DNA from: Priestia abyssalis
GTDB taxonomy: Bacteria > Bacillota > Bacilli > Bacillales > Bacillaceae_H
Direction of reading: 5' to 3'
Assembly (NCBI RefSeq): GCF_002019595.1
Contig: NZ_KV917369.1
Location: 4,294,624-4,358,623 of the forward strand
Length of the DNA stretch: 64,000 nucleotides
The translations under genes were made by a program, and so were the position numbers. This document shows positions 39,356 through 49,121 of the stretch, piece after piece. How positions within the stretch are numbered: position 1 is the stretch's first letter; each line of letters begins with the position of its first letter. The notes under the pieces are model-generated. The model was not told the DNA's origin. It searched no databases and saw only the letters and a program-made list of their open reading frames with translations.

Positions 39356-39584
39356 AATCGCCAATTTTGACGTATACTCTTTTATCATGTTGAGAGGCTG
39401 CTGAGTTGACAACCGTTCGAATGGCAGTTGCAACGCGACCTTGTTTGCCAATCATTTTTCCCATATCATCGGGATGAACGGTTAGGACATATGTCACTTT
39501 ATGCTCTTCCACTGTTTCACTGACGTGAACATGATCAGGATAATCAACGAGGGCCTTTGCAATCGTCTCAATTAATGATTTCAT
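39354..39584 (-). CDS. khpA: KhpA, KH-domain RNA-binding protein
   Basis: A 76-residue single KH domain (YlqC) with the loop HPDDMGKMIGKQGRVATAIRTVVNSAASQHDKRVYVKIGD. Homologues pair with KhpB/Jag and influence cell elongation and small RNAs. It lies ten bases after rpsP as in most Firmicutes. Confidence 0.96.
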   Translation of the reverse strand: MKSLIETIAKALVDYPDHVHVSETVEEHKVTYVLTVHPDDMGKMIGKQGRVATAIRTVVNSAASQHDKRVYVKIGD

Positions 39585-39594
39585 CCGAGTATGA

Positions 39595-39954
<360 letters not shown>

Positions 39955-40016
39955 TTATTTTTTAAATGGATAAATTTCCATTAACTGTTTCTAAAAATCA
40001 AAATAACAGGCGAACA

Positions 40017-41360
40017 TTAAGACATGAAGGGAAACTTAAACCCTTTCTTCTTGCCTTTTGTCATATTCGTCATTTGTTTCATCATCTTTTTCATGTCTTC
40101 AAACTGCTTCAATAGACGGTTGACTTCTTGAACAGGTCTCCCGCTTCCTTTTGCAATCCGTTTCTTCCGACTGCCATTGATGATGTCAGGATTCAACTTC
40201 TCTTCTTTTGTCATGGAGCGAATAATCGCCTCCACGTGGTTGATTTGTTTCTCATCTACCTGAAGATTTTTAAGTCCCTTGATTTTATTCGCTCCAGGCA
40301 ACATACCAAGCAATTCATCAAGAGGCCCCATACTTCGAACCTGTGATAATTGTTCTAAAAAGTCATCAAACGTAAACGAAAGTGTTCGAAGCTTTTGTTC
40401 AAGCTCTTTCGCCTTTTCTTCATCAACCGACGCCTGTGCCTTTTCAATTAAAGTCAGCACGTCGCCCATTCCTAAAATGCGGGACGCCATACGTTCCGGA
40501 TGAAATGGCTCTAATGCATCCAATTTTTCACCAAGACCTACAAATTTGATTGGCGTGTTTGTTACAGAACGAATCGATAAAGCTGCTCCCCCACGGGTAT
40601 CTCCGTCAAGTTTCGTCAGGACAACGCCTGTTAAGCCAAGCTGATCATTAAAACTTTCAGCTACATTGACAGCATCTTGTCCGGTCATGGCATCCACGAC
40701 TAAGAAAATTTCATGTGGGTTTGTCAGCTCTTTAATTTGCTGCAACTCCTCCATTAAATTTTCATCAACATGCAAACGACCAGCGGTATCAATCAATACA
40801 TAATCATGATGCTGTTCTTTTGCATGGACAATAGCTTGTTTGGCAATCTCTACCGGACTTACTTGATCGCCCAAGGAAAACACAGACATATTGAGCTGTT
40901 TCCCTAATGTTTCTAGTTGCTTAATCGCAGCAGGACGATAAATGTCAGCTGCAACAAGCAAAGGGTTACGGTTATATTTTTTACGCAAAAGATTCGCGAG
41001 TTTCCCAGTCGTTGTCGTTTTGCCGGCACCTTGTAAACCAACCATCATAATAACAGTCGGCGGTCTTGTAGCAGCAGCAATTTTACTTTGCTCTCCGCCC
41101 ATGAGTGCCGTTAGCTCTTCTTGCACTACTTTTACGACTTGCTGAGCCGGCGTCAAGCTTTTTAATACTTCCTGCCCAACAGCACGCTCACTGACACGTT
41201 TGACAAAGTCTTTGACAACTTTGAAGTTAACATCCGCTTCCAATAAAGCAAGGCGAACTTCACGCATCATTTCTTTTACGTCTGTTTCCGTTACTGCGCC
41301 TTTTCCTCGTAACTTTTGAATCGTACTTTGCAATCGGTCGGCTAATCCTTCAAATGCCAT
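40017..41360 (-). CDS. ffh: Ffh, signal recognition particle GTPase
   Basis: A 447-residue protein with N and G domains (GLQGAGKTTTTGKLANLLRKKYNRNPLLVAADIYRPAA; DTAGRLHVDENLM; TKLDGDTRGGAAL) and the Met-rich M domain ending in a KKGKKKGFKFPFMS tail. It binds signal sequences and the scRNA. It is preceded by ylxM in a two-gene unit. Confidence 0.99.
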   Translation of the reverse strand: MAFEGLADRLQSTIQKLRGKGAVTETDVKEMMREVRLALLEADVNFKVVKDFVKRVSERAVGQEVLKSLTPAQQVVKVVQEELTALMGGEQSKIAAATRPPTVIMMVGLQGAGKTTTTGKLANLLRKKYNRNPLLVAADIYRPAAIKQLETLGKQLNMSVFSLGDQVSPVEIAKQAIVHAKEQHHDYVLIDTAGRLHVDENLMEELQQIKELTNPHEIFLVVDAMTGQDAVNVAESFNDQLGLTGVVLTKLDGDTRGGAALSIRSVTNTPIKFVGLGEKLDALEPFHPERMASRILGMGDVLTLIEKAQASVDEEKAKELEQKLRTLSFTFDDFLEQLSQVRSMGPLDELLGMLPGANKIKGLKNLQVDEKQINHVEAIIRSMTKEEKLNPDIINGSRKKRIAKGSGRPVQEVNRLLKQFEDMKKMMKQMTNMTKGKKKGFKFPFMS

Positions 41361-41372
41361 TCATGCCGCCCC

Positions 41373-41705
41373 CTACTCTAATTTCTCAAGCGAATCAATG
41401 AGGGAAAGCACTTGATCGTCTTTACATTTATCTGCCTGAGAGATTTCCTTTAACTGCTTCAAAATGCGTTGACGCGCCTCGAACTTTTGAAATAACAGCA
41501 GTTTCTCCTCATATTGCTCAAGCATTTGCTCAGTTCGTTTGATGTTGTCATATACAGCTTGACGACTCACATCATATTCTTCGGCAATTTCACCAAGAGA
41601 ATAGTCATCTAAATAATAAAGAGACATATAGCTGGACTGCTTCGGTGTTAACAACGATTGATAAAAATCATACAGATAGTTCATTCTCGTCGTTTTCTCA
41701 AGCAT
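41373..41705 (-). CDS. ylxM: YlxM, putative SRP-associated DNA-binding protein
   Basis: This 110-residue helix-turn-helix protein is similar to sigma region 4 ([40 protein letters not shown]). It is always next to ffh in Firmicutes and in streptococci its homologue stimulates SRP. It begins 12 bases before ffh. Regulatory versus SRP role is not decided. Confidence 0.95.
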   Translation of the reverse strand: MLEKTTRMNYLYDFYQSLLTPKQSSYMSLYYLDDYSLGEIAEEYDVSRQAVYDNIKRTEQMLEQYEEKLLLFQKFEARQRILKQLKEISQADKCKDDQVLSLIDSLEKLE

Positions 41706-41748
41706 GTTTCCATCCCCCTTGTTAAGTGAATTACCTTTACATGTAACT

Positions 41749-41777
41749 AGTCTACCTATTTCCTTTTATCTTGTCAA
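41749..41777 (-). promoter_or_regulatory. Sigma-A-type promoter of ylxM-ffh
   Basis: On the minus strand the -35 TTGACA (41777-41772) is perfect, the spacer is 17 bases and the -10 is TAGACT (41754-41749, four of six). The ylxM start lies about 45 bases downstream. A 16-bp perfect inverted repeat lies ten bases upstream of the -35. Confidence 0.65.
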
Positions 41778-41786
41778 GTTTTTTTC

Positions 41787-41832
41787 TTAACAGGTTATGA
41801 AGGAAGACTTCTCTCTCTTCATAACCTGTTAA
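41787..41832. repeat. 16-bp perfect inverted repeat upstream of ylxM-ffh
   Basis: TTAACAGGTTATGAAG (41787-41802) and CTTCATAACCTGTTAA (41817-41832) are exact complements around 14 bases. No T tract follows the minus-strand hairpin, which instead runs into A7 and the -35 box. It may be a terminator-like end for ftsY or a binding site next to the ylxM promoter. Confidence 0.65.
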
Positions 41833-41868
41833 ATATATCCATTTGGTTTCTTGCCGTTTGAGGTTCGC

Positions 41869-41935
41869 TTTATCCCGCATTGTGCGGGCCTAACTAACCA
41901 TCAGTGAGGGATGAAGGCCCCCGGCTGATGTAATA
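41869..41935. repeat. Repeat starting CTTTATCCCGCATT, downstream of ftsY
   Basis: CCCGCATTGTGCGGG forms a short hairpin and is preceded by the same CTTTATCCCGCATT seen at 6482 and 46548. CATCAG and CTGATG near 41900 and 41925 enclose a further small stem. It lies just beyond the ftsY stop. No coding frame is present. Confidence 0.5.
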
Positions 41936-41943
41936 AGTTTCCT

Positions 41944-42942
41944 CTATACTTCTTTCACGTCCTCTTCGTCTACCATATTGGCAAATAACCCGTATACGTA
42001 TTGCTCTGAATCGAATTGTTGGAGATCATCCATTTTTTCTCCAAGACCTACAAATTTAACAGGCAGGCGAAGCTCGTTGCGAATAGCAAGGACAATTCCT
42101 CCTTTTGCCGTACCGTCCAATTTAGTTAGTACGATTCCAGATACATTTGTCGCTTCAGAAAATGTCTTTGCCTGGCTCATCGCATTTTGGCCAGTGGTCG
42201 CATCAAGTACAAGGAGCACTTCATGAGGAGCACCTGGGACTTCACGTTCAATGACACGCTTTACTTTTTCCAGCTCTTTCATTAAATTCACTTTATTTTG
42301 AAGACGTCCTGCAGTATCACAAAGAAGAATATCCACTTTACGGGCCTTCGCTGCTTGGATTGCATCATACATGACCGCAGCTGGGTCTGAACCCGCAGAC
42401 TGCTTTACCACATCAACTCCAACCCGTTCTCCCCACACTTCAAGCTGCTCGATAGCTCCTGCACGAAATGTATCACCTGCTGCCATTAAAACGGATTTGC
42501 CTTCTTGCTTGAATTTGTGGGCAAGCTTGCCGATTGTCGTTGTTTTTCCGACTCCGTTCACGCCGACGAATAAAATGACCGTCAATGCATCTTGCTGCAT
42601 ATTCAGTTCAGACAAACCCTCTTCACCTGCTTCATAAAGCTCAACAAGTTTCTCAGAAATGACCACCTGTACATCTTTCGTATCTTGAATATTGCGGCGC
42701 TTCACTTCCATTTTCAGCTCATCAATCAGCTCCATCACTGTTGAGACACCTACGTCGGCACCGATCAGAATTTCTTCCAGTTCCTCAAAAAACTCTTCAT
42801 CTACTTTACGGTAACGGGCTACTAAATCATTTACCTTTTCCGTAAACGAGTTTCTTGTTTTTTCTAGACCAGTTTTAAATTTTTCCGTGACAGAATCTGT
42901 CTGTTGTGTCAATTTCTCTTTTAAACGCTTAAAAAAACTCAT
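41944..42942 (-). CDS. ftsY: FtsY, signal recognition particle receptor
   Basis: From the ATG at 42942 (AAGGA eight bases or so upstream) the product has 332 residues, MSFFKRLKEKLTQQTDSVTEKFKTGLEKTRNS.... The NG domain has GVNGVGKTTTIGKLAHK, DTAGRLQNKVNLM and TKLDGTAKGG. It docks SRP-ribosomes at the membrane. It follows smc. Confidence 0.98.
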   Translation of the reverse strand: MSFFKRLKEKLTQQTDSVTEKFKTGLEKTRNSFTEKVNDLVARYRKVDEEFFEELEEILIGADVGVSTVMELIDELKMEVKRRNIQDTKDVQVVISEKLVELYEAGEEGLSELNMQQDALTVILFVGVNGVGKTTTIGKLAHKFKQEGKSVLMAAGDTFRAGAIEQLEVWGERVGVDVVKQSAGSDPAAVMYDAIQAAKARKVDILLCDTAGRLQNKVNLMKELEKVKRVIEREVPGAPHEVLLVLDATTGQNAMSQAKTFSEATNVSGIVLTKLDGTAKGGIVLAIRNELRLPVKFVGLGEKMDDLQQFDSEQYVYGLFANMVDEEDVKEV

Positions 42943-42957
42943 ATGATTCATCCTTTC

Positions 42958-45900
42958 TTACTGAACATATTCTTTAGAATCTTCAAATCGGACAGATACA
43001 AGCTTCGAGACACCCGACTCCTGCATCGTTACCCCGTATAATACGTCCGCTTCTTCCATTGTCCCTTTTCGATGCGTAATGACAATGAATTGCGTCTCAT
43101 GGCTAAAATGCCTCAAATATTTAGAAAAACGCTGGACATTCGCTTCATCTAAAGCAGCTTCCACTTCATCAAGTACACAAAATGGTACCGGCCGCACCTT
43201 CAAAATGGAAAATAATAATGCGATAGCCGTTAATGAACGCTCTCCTCCTGAAAGAAGACTTAAATTTTGCAGCTTTTTACCCGGCGGCTGTGCAACGATA
43301 TCCACACCGGTATTCAATAAATCTTGGGGGTTTGTCAAAATTAAATCTGCCCGCCCGCCGCCAAACAGCGATTTAAATACAAAGTCAAATTGTTCTTTAA
43401 TGCTGTAAAACGTTTGGGAGAAACGTTTCTTCATTTCCTGGTCCATTTCTTCAATCACTTGATAGAGTGTATCCTTTGCCTCTTCTAAATCCGCTTTCTG
43501 AGAGCTTAAAAATTCATAGCGTTCTGAGATGCGCTCATATTCATCAATAGCACCGATATTGACGTTACCAAGTTCATTAATGGCACGCTTGATCAGCTTC
43601 ATTCGCTTATAGGCTTCTTCAAGGCTGATGTCAAGGGTATATGCTTCCTTGGCAGCTTCAAAACTCAATTGATATTCCGCATTCAATCGTTCGAGTCGGT
43701 TATCAAGCTCGACCTCCAATCGGTTCCGCTGGACTTCTTCATCCTGCAGCGCTTGGGCTACCTGCTTATGCTGTCTTTTTAGCTCTTTTAAATCATTATC
43801 AAGTATTTCAACCTGCTCTTGAATTTTGACGCGCTCTTCACGGCGGTTGGCAAGCTTTTCGGTCAACTCATTTTTTTCTTGAAGCTTTTTCCGCGCTGCT
43901 TGTTCAAGCTGCGACTCTCCTGAGTCGTTATTGTTCATTTCATGCGTAAGCAGCTCTAAGTCTTCTTGCACTTCCACTAACCGTTTTTCTGTTTGATCCA
44001 ATTCAAATTCAATACGCTCAAATTTTTCACGCTGATTCATCAACACTTGCTGCTTGCTTGCAAGAATCACTTTTAATTCAGTCAGTTCATTTTGAACCGT
44101 TTCCTTCGATAATTGCTGCTCACTTTTTTGCGCGGTAACCGCTTCTATTTCACGTTCGATATCACTTAACTTGGCGGTACTGTCTTCAATCGTATGCTGC
44201 AGTTCCTTTAAACGGTCATTCATACGCTGACTGTCCGAATAAAAGCTTTCCATTTCATGATCGTATAAGGCAAGGCGATCATTTAATGTTTTTTCTTCCA
44301 ATTCGACTTGGCGAACTTCTCCCTTTAACTCGTGCTGTTTTGTCCGCAATTGCTCTCCAGCCGTTTGGGAAGCTTGAATACCAAGCTCCAGCTCCTCAAG
44401 CTGCCCCTTCATATCCTTCACTTGAGTTTCAAGTTGAATCGTTTTTTCTTCCATTTCTATCAATTTGGAACCCATCTGTTCTAGTTCCCGCTGACGTCCT
44501 AATAGGGAGTTCGTCTTTTGTTTAACCGCTCCTCCCGTCATGGAACCGCCCGGATTGACTACATCCCCGTCAAGGGTGACAAAACGATAGCGATGTTGAA
44601 CATATTTAGCCATCTCATTCGCTCCTTGCAAATCTTTTGCAAGGACGACCGTTCCTAATAAATTGCCAATGATATGCTGATATTGGGTTCCAAATGAAAT
44701 CAAGCGGGAAGCAACCCCTACAAATGCTTCGTGTTGCTGAAGTAAATGAAGATGGGAAGAAGACAGTTGTTTCTCCCGCACCGTCGATAAGGGCAAAAAC
44801 GTTGCTCTGCCGTAGGAATGGCGTTTTAAGAACTGGATGGCCGAACGCGCGCTTTGCTCATCTTTCACCACAACATGCTGCGTTGCCGCCCCAAGAGCAA
44901 CTTCAATGGCCGTTTCATATTCTTTCGGAACTTGAATAAGCTCTGCTACCGCTCCTTCAATTCCTTCCAATGGATGTTCACGGGCCTTCAATATTTCTTT
45001 TACTCCTTGAAAATAACCGGCATATTCTTCTTGCATATCCTCCAGCATTTCTTTTCGTGACTTTGTCTGTTGAACATATTGGTAAGCTTGGTACAACAGC
45101 GACTCTTTTTTACGATATTGCTCCCGGAGTTCTTCAAGCTGTTTCTGTTTTTGTTTGAATGAATGGACGAATCCTTCCAATTCGGTTGTACAAGCCGTTA
45201 ATTCTGAAAGCCATTTCTCTTTTTTCTCTGCCAGCTCCTGCCGCTCTTGAAGGAATTTTTGATTAGACTCTCCCAATCGCTGCTGTTTCACATTGTTTTG
45301 AGCAACTTGCTGTTCTAAAAAAGTCTTTTCATTACGGGCTGATGTTTGCTCATTAAGTAATTCAAAATAGTCGCTTTTCAATGTTTCAAGCTTTTCTTCT
45401 AAATTTTCGCTGTATGTAGCAAACAGCGATTGTTTTTCTGCAAGAGCTTGTTTCATCTCTTTAACTTCTGTTTCATACTTGCCAAGCAGATGATGCTCTC
45501 TTTCTTTCACTTCTGTCAACTCAACCGACTTTCGTTGGTACTCTCCAATCAACTGCTCTAATTGTTGTCTATTTTGGGCAGCATTTTTTTTCCGCTCTTT
45601 CAACACCTCTTTGCGGCCCTCTAGCTTTTCAAGGTCTTCACTTGCCAATAGCAGCGTTTGCTGCAAATGGTGCAAATCTTCATCAATGCTTCCGATTTTA
45701 TCTCGCAGTTCTTCGATTTTCAATTCCCGTTCTTGAATCTTATTAGAGAGTACAGTTTCCAGAGAATGATGCTCTTTTAAAAGTCCCTTTAACCGTTCCC
45801 ATTTTTGATGGAGTTCTTCTATTTCAGAAACAGTAACGGCAACATCGATTTTTTCAAGCTCCTCCTTTTTTTCTATATAGTCTTTTGCAATGGAAGCTTG

Positions 45901-46521
45901 CATTTGCAGCGGCTCTAACTGACCCTCAATTTCATGTAAAATATCCATCACGCGATTTAAGTTTTCCTGAGCTTCCACTAACTTGATTTCCGCTTTTCGC
46001 TTTCTGGTTTTATATTTTAGAACGCCGGCAGCTTCTTCAAAAATACTTCTCCTATCTTCTGCCTTGTTGCTTAATATTTCTTCTACTTTTCCTTGGCTTA
46101 TAATAGAGAAAGCTTCTTTCCCCAAACCCGAATCCATAAACAAATCCACAATGTCCTTTAAACGGCAAGGTTGTTTATTAATGAAAAATTCACTATCTCC
46201 CGATCGATAAACACGGCGAGTGACACTCACCTCATGATAATCAATCGGCAAAAACTGGTCTTCATTTTCGAGCGTCAGGGTGACTTCCGCTATATTAAGC
46301 GGCTTACGGGTATCACTGCCCGCAAAAATAATATCTTCCATCTTGGAGCCACGTAGCGATTTGGCAGACTGCTCGCCGAGTACCCAGCGAATGGCATCTG
46401 TAATATTGCTCTTGCCGCTTCCGTTTGGTCCGACAACCGCTGTCACACCTTCTACAAAATCAACTGAAATCTTCTCTGCAAACGATTTAAAACCAACAAT
46501 GTCCAACCGTTTGAGGAACAT
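42958..46521 (-). CDS. smc: SMC, chromosome condensation ATPase
   Basis: This 1187-residue protein has Walker A VVGPNGSGKSNITDAIRWVLGEQSAKSLRG at the N-terminus, long coiled coils, a hinge near residues 520-650 (AVAELIQVPKEYETAIEVALGAATQHVVVKDEQSA...LDGDVVNPGGSMTGGA) and C-terminal signature LSGGERSLTAIALLFSILKVRPVPFCVLDEVEAALDEANV. With ScpA/ScpB it organises the nucleoid. Length is normal and the frame is intact. Confidence 0.99.
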   Translation of the reverse strand: MFLKRLDIVGFKSFAEKISVDFVEGVTAVVGPNGSGKSNITDAIRWVLGEQSAKSLRGSKMEDIIFAGSDTRKPLNIAEVTLTLENEDQFLPIDYHEVSVTRRVYRSGDSEFFINKQPCRLKDIVDLFMDSGLGKEAFSIISQGKVEEILSNKAEDRRSIFEEAAGVLKYKTRKRKAEIKLVEAQENLNRVMDILHEIEGQLEPLQMQASIAKDYIEKKEELEKIDVAVTVSEIEELHQKWERLKGLLKEHHSLETVLSNKIQERELKIEELRDKIGSIDEDLHHLQQTLLLASEDLEKLEGRKEVLKERKKNAAQNRQQLEQLIGEYQRKSVELTEVKEREHHLLGKYETEVKEMKQALAEKQSLFATYSENLEEKLETLKSDYFELLNEQTSARNEKTFLEQQVAQNNVKQQRLGESNQKFLQERQELAEKKEKWLSELTACTTELEGFVHSFKQKQKQLEELREQYRKKESLLYQAYQYVQQTKSRKEMLEDMQEEYAGYFQGVKEILKAREHPLEGIEGAVAELIQVPKEYETAIEVALGAATQHVVVKDEQSARSAIQFLKRHSYGRATFLPLSTVREKQLSSSHLHLLQQHEAFVGVASRLISFGTQYQHIIGNLLGTVVLAKDLQGANEMAKYVQHRYRFVTLDGDVVNPGGSMTGGAVKQKTNSLLGRQRELEQMGSKLIEMEEKTIQLETQVKDMKGQLEELELGIQASQTAGEQLRTKQHELKGEVRQVELEEKTLNDRLALYDHEMESFYSDSQRMNDRLKELQHTIEDSTAKLSDIEREIEAVTAQKSEQQLSKETVQNELTELKVILASKQQVLMNQREKFERIEFELDQTEKRLVEVQEDLELLTHEMNNNDSGESQLEQAARKKLQEKNELTEKLANRREERVKIQEQVEILDNDLKELKRQHKQVAQALQDEEVQRNRLEVELDNRLERLNAEYQLSFEAAKEAYTLDISLEEAYKRMKLIKRAINELGNVNIGAIDEYERISERYEFLSSQKADLEEAKDTLYQVIEEMDQEMKKRFSQTFYSIKEQFDFVFKSLFGGGRADLILTNPQDLLNTGVDIVAQPPGKKLQNLSLLSGGERSLTAIALLFSILKVRPVPFCVLDEVEAALDEANVQRFSKYLRHFSHETQFIVITHRKGTMEEADVLYGVTMQESGVSKLVSVRFEDSKEYVQ

Positions 46522-46546
46522 ATGTATTCCCCCTCATATTTTCACT

Positions 46547-46600
46547 TTATTCCGCATTAACGGATTATCCTCTCCCGCCAAATGAAGGCTTCTTTGTCAT
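46547..46600. repeat. Short repeat block starting CTTTATTCCGCATTAACGG, upstream of smc
   Basis: The block shares its first 19 bases almost exactly with the repeat at 6482. No palindrome as strong as in that copy follows. It sits about 25 bases upstream of the smc start. Between here and 46712 I see no gene or clear hairpin. Confidence 0.4.
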
Positions 46601-46712
46601 ATAGTCGTTTCAGACAAAAGAAGGACTGTTTGAAACAGGCTAAAAGAAACCGCCCTTTTTCTTTATTTCATCCATGATGAAGAAAAGTGCGGCTTCCTTA
46701 TGTTTAAGCATG

Positions 46713-46915
46713 TGTTCAAAAAGGAGGACAAAAAGGACCAAGAAGTTCAAGAAAGCGCCGCTTTGAGCAACGGAGCGTATGCTCTTAATACGTGAGTAGC
46801 GGAAAAGCAAGCTGACGCTGCCCGACTAAAGACCGCCACGTCCTGTGGCGAACGTCGGATCAGTACTTCCTGTACAAGTAAATTCGACGGTCATTTTTCC
46901 CGGACTTTTTGAACA
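46713..46915. repeat. Dispersed composite repeat between smc and rnc
   Basis: The ends TGTTCAAAAAG (46713-46723) and CTTTTTGAACA (46905-46915) are 11-bp inverted repeats, which marks the element. It contains CGCCAC-gtcct-GTGGCG within CCGAC...GTCGG, and GTAC-ttcct-GTAC. The CCGACTAAAGA-CCACGTCCTGTGG block is shared with the repeat at 35998. It ends seven bases before the rnc stop codon. No transposase. Confidence 0.75.
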
Positions 46916-46921
46916 TCCTCT

Positions 46922-47665
46922 TTAAGCATTTAGTGATTTTAGTTTTCCGATGGCCTCCTGCGCAGCCTTTTGTTCCGCTTCTTTTTTAGAGCGTCCTACA
47001 CCGGTGCCCATTACTTCGCCGTTTAATGAAACGCGCGATACAAATTCCCGATTATGGGCAGGACCTTTTTCTTGCAGGACTTTATATTCCAACTGACCAG
47101 CGCCGTCTCTTTGAACCATTTCCTGCAACTGGCTTTTATAATCCATCACATGAGAAAAAGCACCTTCATTAATTTTCGGAAAGACGACCTTCGCCAAAAA
47201 CTCATTGACCGTCTCCAGACCTTTATCAAGATACAGCGCACCAATAAACGCTTCAAATACGTCCGCCAATAATGCAGGACGTTCCCTGCCCCCTGTCATT
47301 TCCTCTCCTTTTCCAAGAAGTACGAGCTGCCCAAACAACAACTCGTGAGCAAATGTAACAAGTGATGGTTCACATACGATCGCTGCCCGCAGCTTCGTAA
47401 GTTCTCCTTCACTCATCGTCGGGTATTTTTTGAATAAAAATTGGGATACGGTCAGCTCCAATACAGCATCTCCCAAAAACTCCAAGCGTTCATTATCTTC
47501 ATAAGGTCTTCTGCGATGCTCATTCACATAGGATGAATGGGTAAAAGCTTGAATAAGTAACAACTCATTATCAAACGTAATACCGATTCGTTCTTGAAAT
47601 TTCTTGAAATTTTGTTTTATTTTCCCACCTAAACGCCGTTCACGGCTTATGTAATTTTTAGGCAT
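46922..47665 (-). CDS. rnc: Ribonuclease III
   Basis: From the ATG at 47665 (GGAGGT five bases upstream) the product has 247 residues. The signature [21 protein letters not shown] with acidic residues of the RNase III domain and the C-terminal dsRBD ([65 protein letters not shown]) are intact. It cuts double-stranded RNA, for rRNA and scRNA processing. The leader has its own long stem-loop. Confidence 0.98.
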   Translation of the reverse strand: MPKNYISRERRLGGKIKQNFKKFQERIGITFDNELLLIQAFTHSSYVNEHRRRPYEDNERLEFLGDAVLELTVSQFLFKKYPTMSEGELTKLRAAIVCEPSLVTFAHELLFGQLVLLGKGEEMTGGRERPALLADVFEAFIGALYLDKGLETVNEFLAKVVFPKINEGAFSHVMDYKSQLQEMVQRDGAGQLEYKVLQEKGPAHNREFVSRVSLNGEVMGTGVGRSKKEAEQKAAQEAIGKLKSLNA

Positions 47666-47732
47666 AAGTACCTCCACTTTCATCCTGCAATAAAAATTTG
47701 AAAAAGTATTACCTTTTCAAGGCTACGCTTTT

Positions 47733-47803
47733 CTTCAGTGAGACAGTTGCACAAACTAAACCGTAGGACTGTTTCACGTCATCCTAAGCAACTGTTTCTG
47801 AAG
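47733..47803 (-). promoter_or_regulatory. Long stem-loop in the rnc leader
   Basis: On the minus strand CTTCAGAAACAGTTGC (47803-47788) pairs with GCAACTGTCTCACTGAAG (47750-47733), 14 pairs with a small internal loop. Inside, TAGGA (47786-47782) pairs with TCCTA (47768-47764). It lies between the presumed -10 (TATAAT, 47835-47830) and the rnc ribosome site, so it would be transcribed. No T tract follows, so it is not a plain terminator. Upstream, 47840-48023 holds nothing I recognise. Confidence 0.6.
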
Positions 47804-47829
47804 AGCTCCGCTTTCCTTTGACATATTCC

Positions 47830-47835
47830 ATTATA
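47830..47835 (-). promoter_or_regulatory. Possible -10 element for rnc
   Basis: TATAAT on the minus strand, about 165 bases before the rnc start. The expected -35 position has no good hexamer, so the promoter is tentative. Confidence 0.35.
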
Positions 47836-48023
47836 AAACGACTTTGAAAAAAAGATACGGTTTGTTGACAAAATAAATGATTTTTTTCTTTTTCAGTATG
47901 CACTCGGGCTATAAATATAATAACTAGCCGTTGCCACAGACAAGCCGCATTTATTAAACAGGATCTTTAAAGCATACTGCCAACAAACGAAACCGAATGC
48001 TCCAGGGATGTTAACAAGCAGAG

Positions 48024-48049
48024 AAAGCCCCGTTAGGTAACGGGGCTTT
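48024..48049 (-). terminator. Terminator after acpP
   Basis: AAAGCCCCGTTA (48024-48035) and TAACGGGGCTTT (48038-48049) form a 12-bp perfect stem about 20 bases beyond the acpP stop. It closes the fapR-plsX-fabD-fabG-acpP operon, though the following T stretch is short. Confidence 0.8.
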
Positions 48050-48069
48050 AAAGCTGAATATACAGTTTA

Positions 48070-48300
48070 TTATTTGCTCTGTATGTAAGTAACAGCATCT
48101 CCAACTGTTGCAATTTTTTCTGCATCTTCATCAGAGATTTCCATGTCAAACTCATCTTCAAGTTCCATTACAAGCTCAACAACATCAAGGGAATCTGCAC
48201 CAAGATCATCTTTGAATGAAGACTCAAGCTTCACTTCGCTTGCATCTACGCCAAGACGGTCAACGATGATTTTCGTTACACGCTCTAACACTTCTGCCAT
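48070..48300 (-). CDS. acpP: Acyl carrier protein
   Basis: A 76-residue acidic protein with the phosphopantetheine serine in [33 protein letters not shown]. It carries growing acyl chains in fatty acid synthesis. GGGAGG lies upstream. The gene follows fabG by 80 bases, so it may have an extra promoter of its own. Confidence 0.99.
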   Translation of the reverse strand: MAEVLERVTKIIVDRLGVDASEVKLESSFKDDLGADSLDVVELVMELEDEFDMEISDEDAEKIATVGDAVTYIQSK

Positions 48301-48380
48301 TGTACTTCACCTCCCCTCAAGCTATTATAATTGAATCTTTTTTAAAACACCAGGACAGCTGTCCCGACAAGAAAACTTTA

Positions 48381-49121
48381 TTACATAACCATTCCGCCGT
48401 CAACATGCAGCGTTTGGCCCGTCATATAGCGGCTTCCTTCAGACGCTAAGAATGCCACAACATGCGCAATATCTTCCGGCTCCCCGAAACTTGCAAGCGG
48501 AATTTGTTTTAACATTTCTTGTCTCACGTCTTCCGGCAGTTTATCTGTCATATCGGTTGTAATGAATCCTGGAGCAACCGCATTAACGGTAATATTACGG
48601 CTTGCCAGCTCTTTCGCTGTTGTTTTCGTTAACCCGATCACACCGGCTTTTGCAGCTACATAATTGGCCTGTCCGGCATTACCGCTCACTCCAACGATTG
48701 AAGCAATGTTGATAATGCGGCCGCTGCGCTGCTTCATCATTTGTCGAGTCACTGCTTTCGTACAAAGGAACACACCTTTTAAGTTAGTGGAAATAACGTC
48801 GTCCCACTCATCTTCTTTCATGCGCATCAATAGGTTGTCACGTGTAATTCCGGCATTATTCACTAAAATATCCATTGAACCAAATGTTTCAACTACCTGT
48901 TTTACCATATTCTGAACAGAATCGGCATCTGATACATTCGCTTGAATGGCAATGGCATCACTGCCCAAAGCTTTGATTTCATCTACTACTTCTAATGCCT
49001 TGGCTTCGCTTCCGGCATAGTTGACTGCTACCTTTACTCCAAGTCTTCCAAGCTCAAGCGCGATGGCTCTGCCAATTCCACGTGACGCTCCTGTTACAAG
49101 AGCTGTTTTTCCCGTCAACAT
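48381..49121 (-). CDS. fabG: 3-oxoacyl-ACP reductase
   Basis: This 246-residue short-chain dehydrogenase has [16 protein letters not shown] (NADPH site), NNAGITRD and the catalytic S/Y/K set ([25 protein letters not shown]). It reduces beta-ketoacyl-ACP. The start overlaps the end of fabD by one base. Confidence 0.98.
   Translation of the reverse strand: MLTGKTALVTGASRGIGRAIALELGRLGVKVAVNYAGSEAKALEVVDEIKALGSDAIAIQANVSDADSVQNMVKQVVETFGSMDILVNNAGITRDNLLMRMKEDEWDDVISTNLKGVFLCTKAVTRQMMKQRSGRIINIASIVGVSGNAGQANYVAAKAGVIGLTKTTAKELASRNITVNAVAPGFITTDMTDKLPEDVRQEMLKQIPLASFGEPEDIAHVVAFLASEGSRYMTGQTLHVDGGMVM

Noticed and set aside
41706..41943. scRNA (SRP RNA) gene near ffh
   Set aside because: No match to the conserved GGTGC...tetraloop core of Bacillus scRNA was found; in B. 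subtilis that gene is elsewhere.
46713..46915. Insertion sequence between smc and rnc
   Set aside because: It has inverted ends but no transposase frame and is only ~200 bases, so it is at most a non-autonomous element.
47840..48020. Possible small RNA or T-box between acpP and rnc
   Set aside because: Only weak stems (CGGCTA/TAGCCCG) and no T-box or specifier features were seen.
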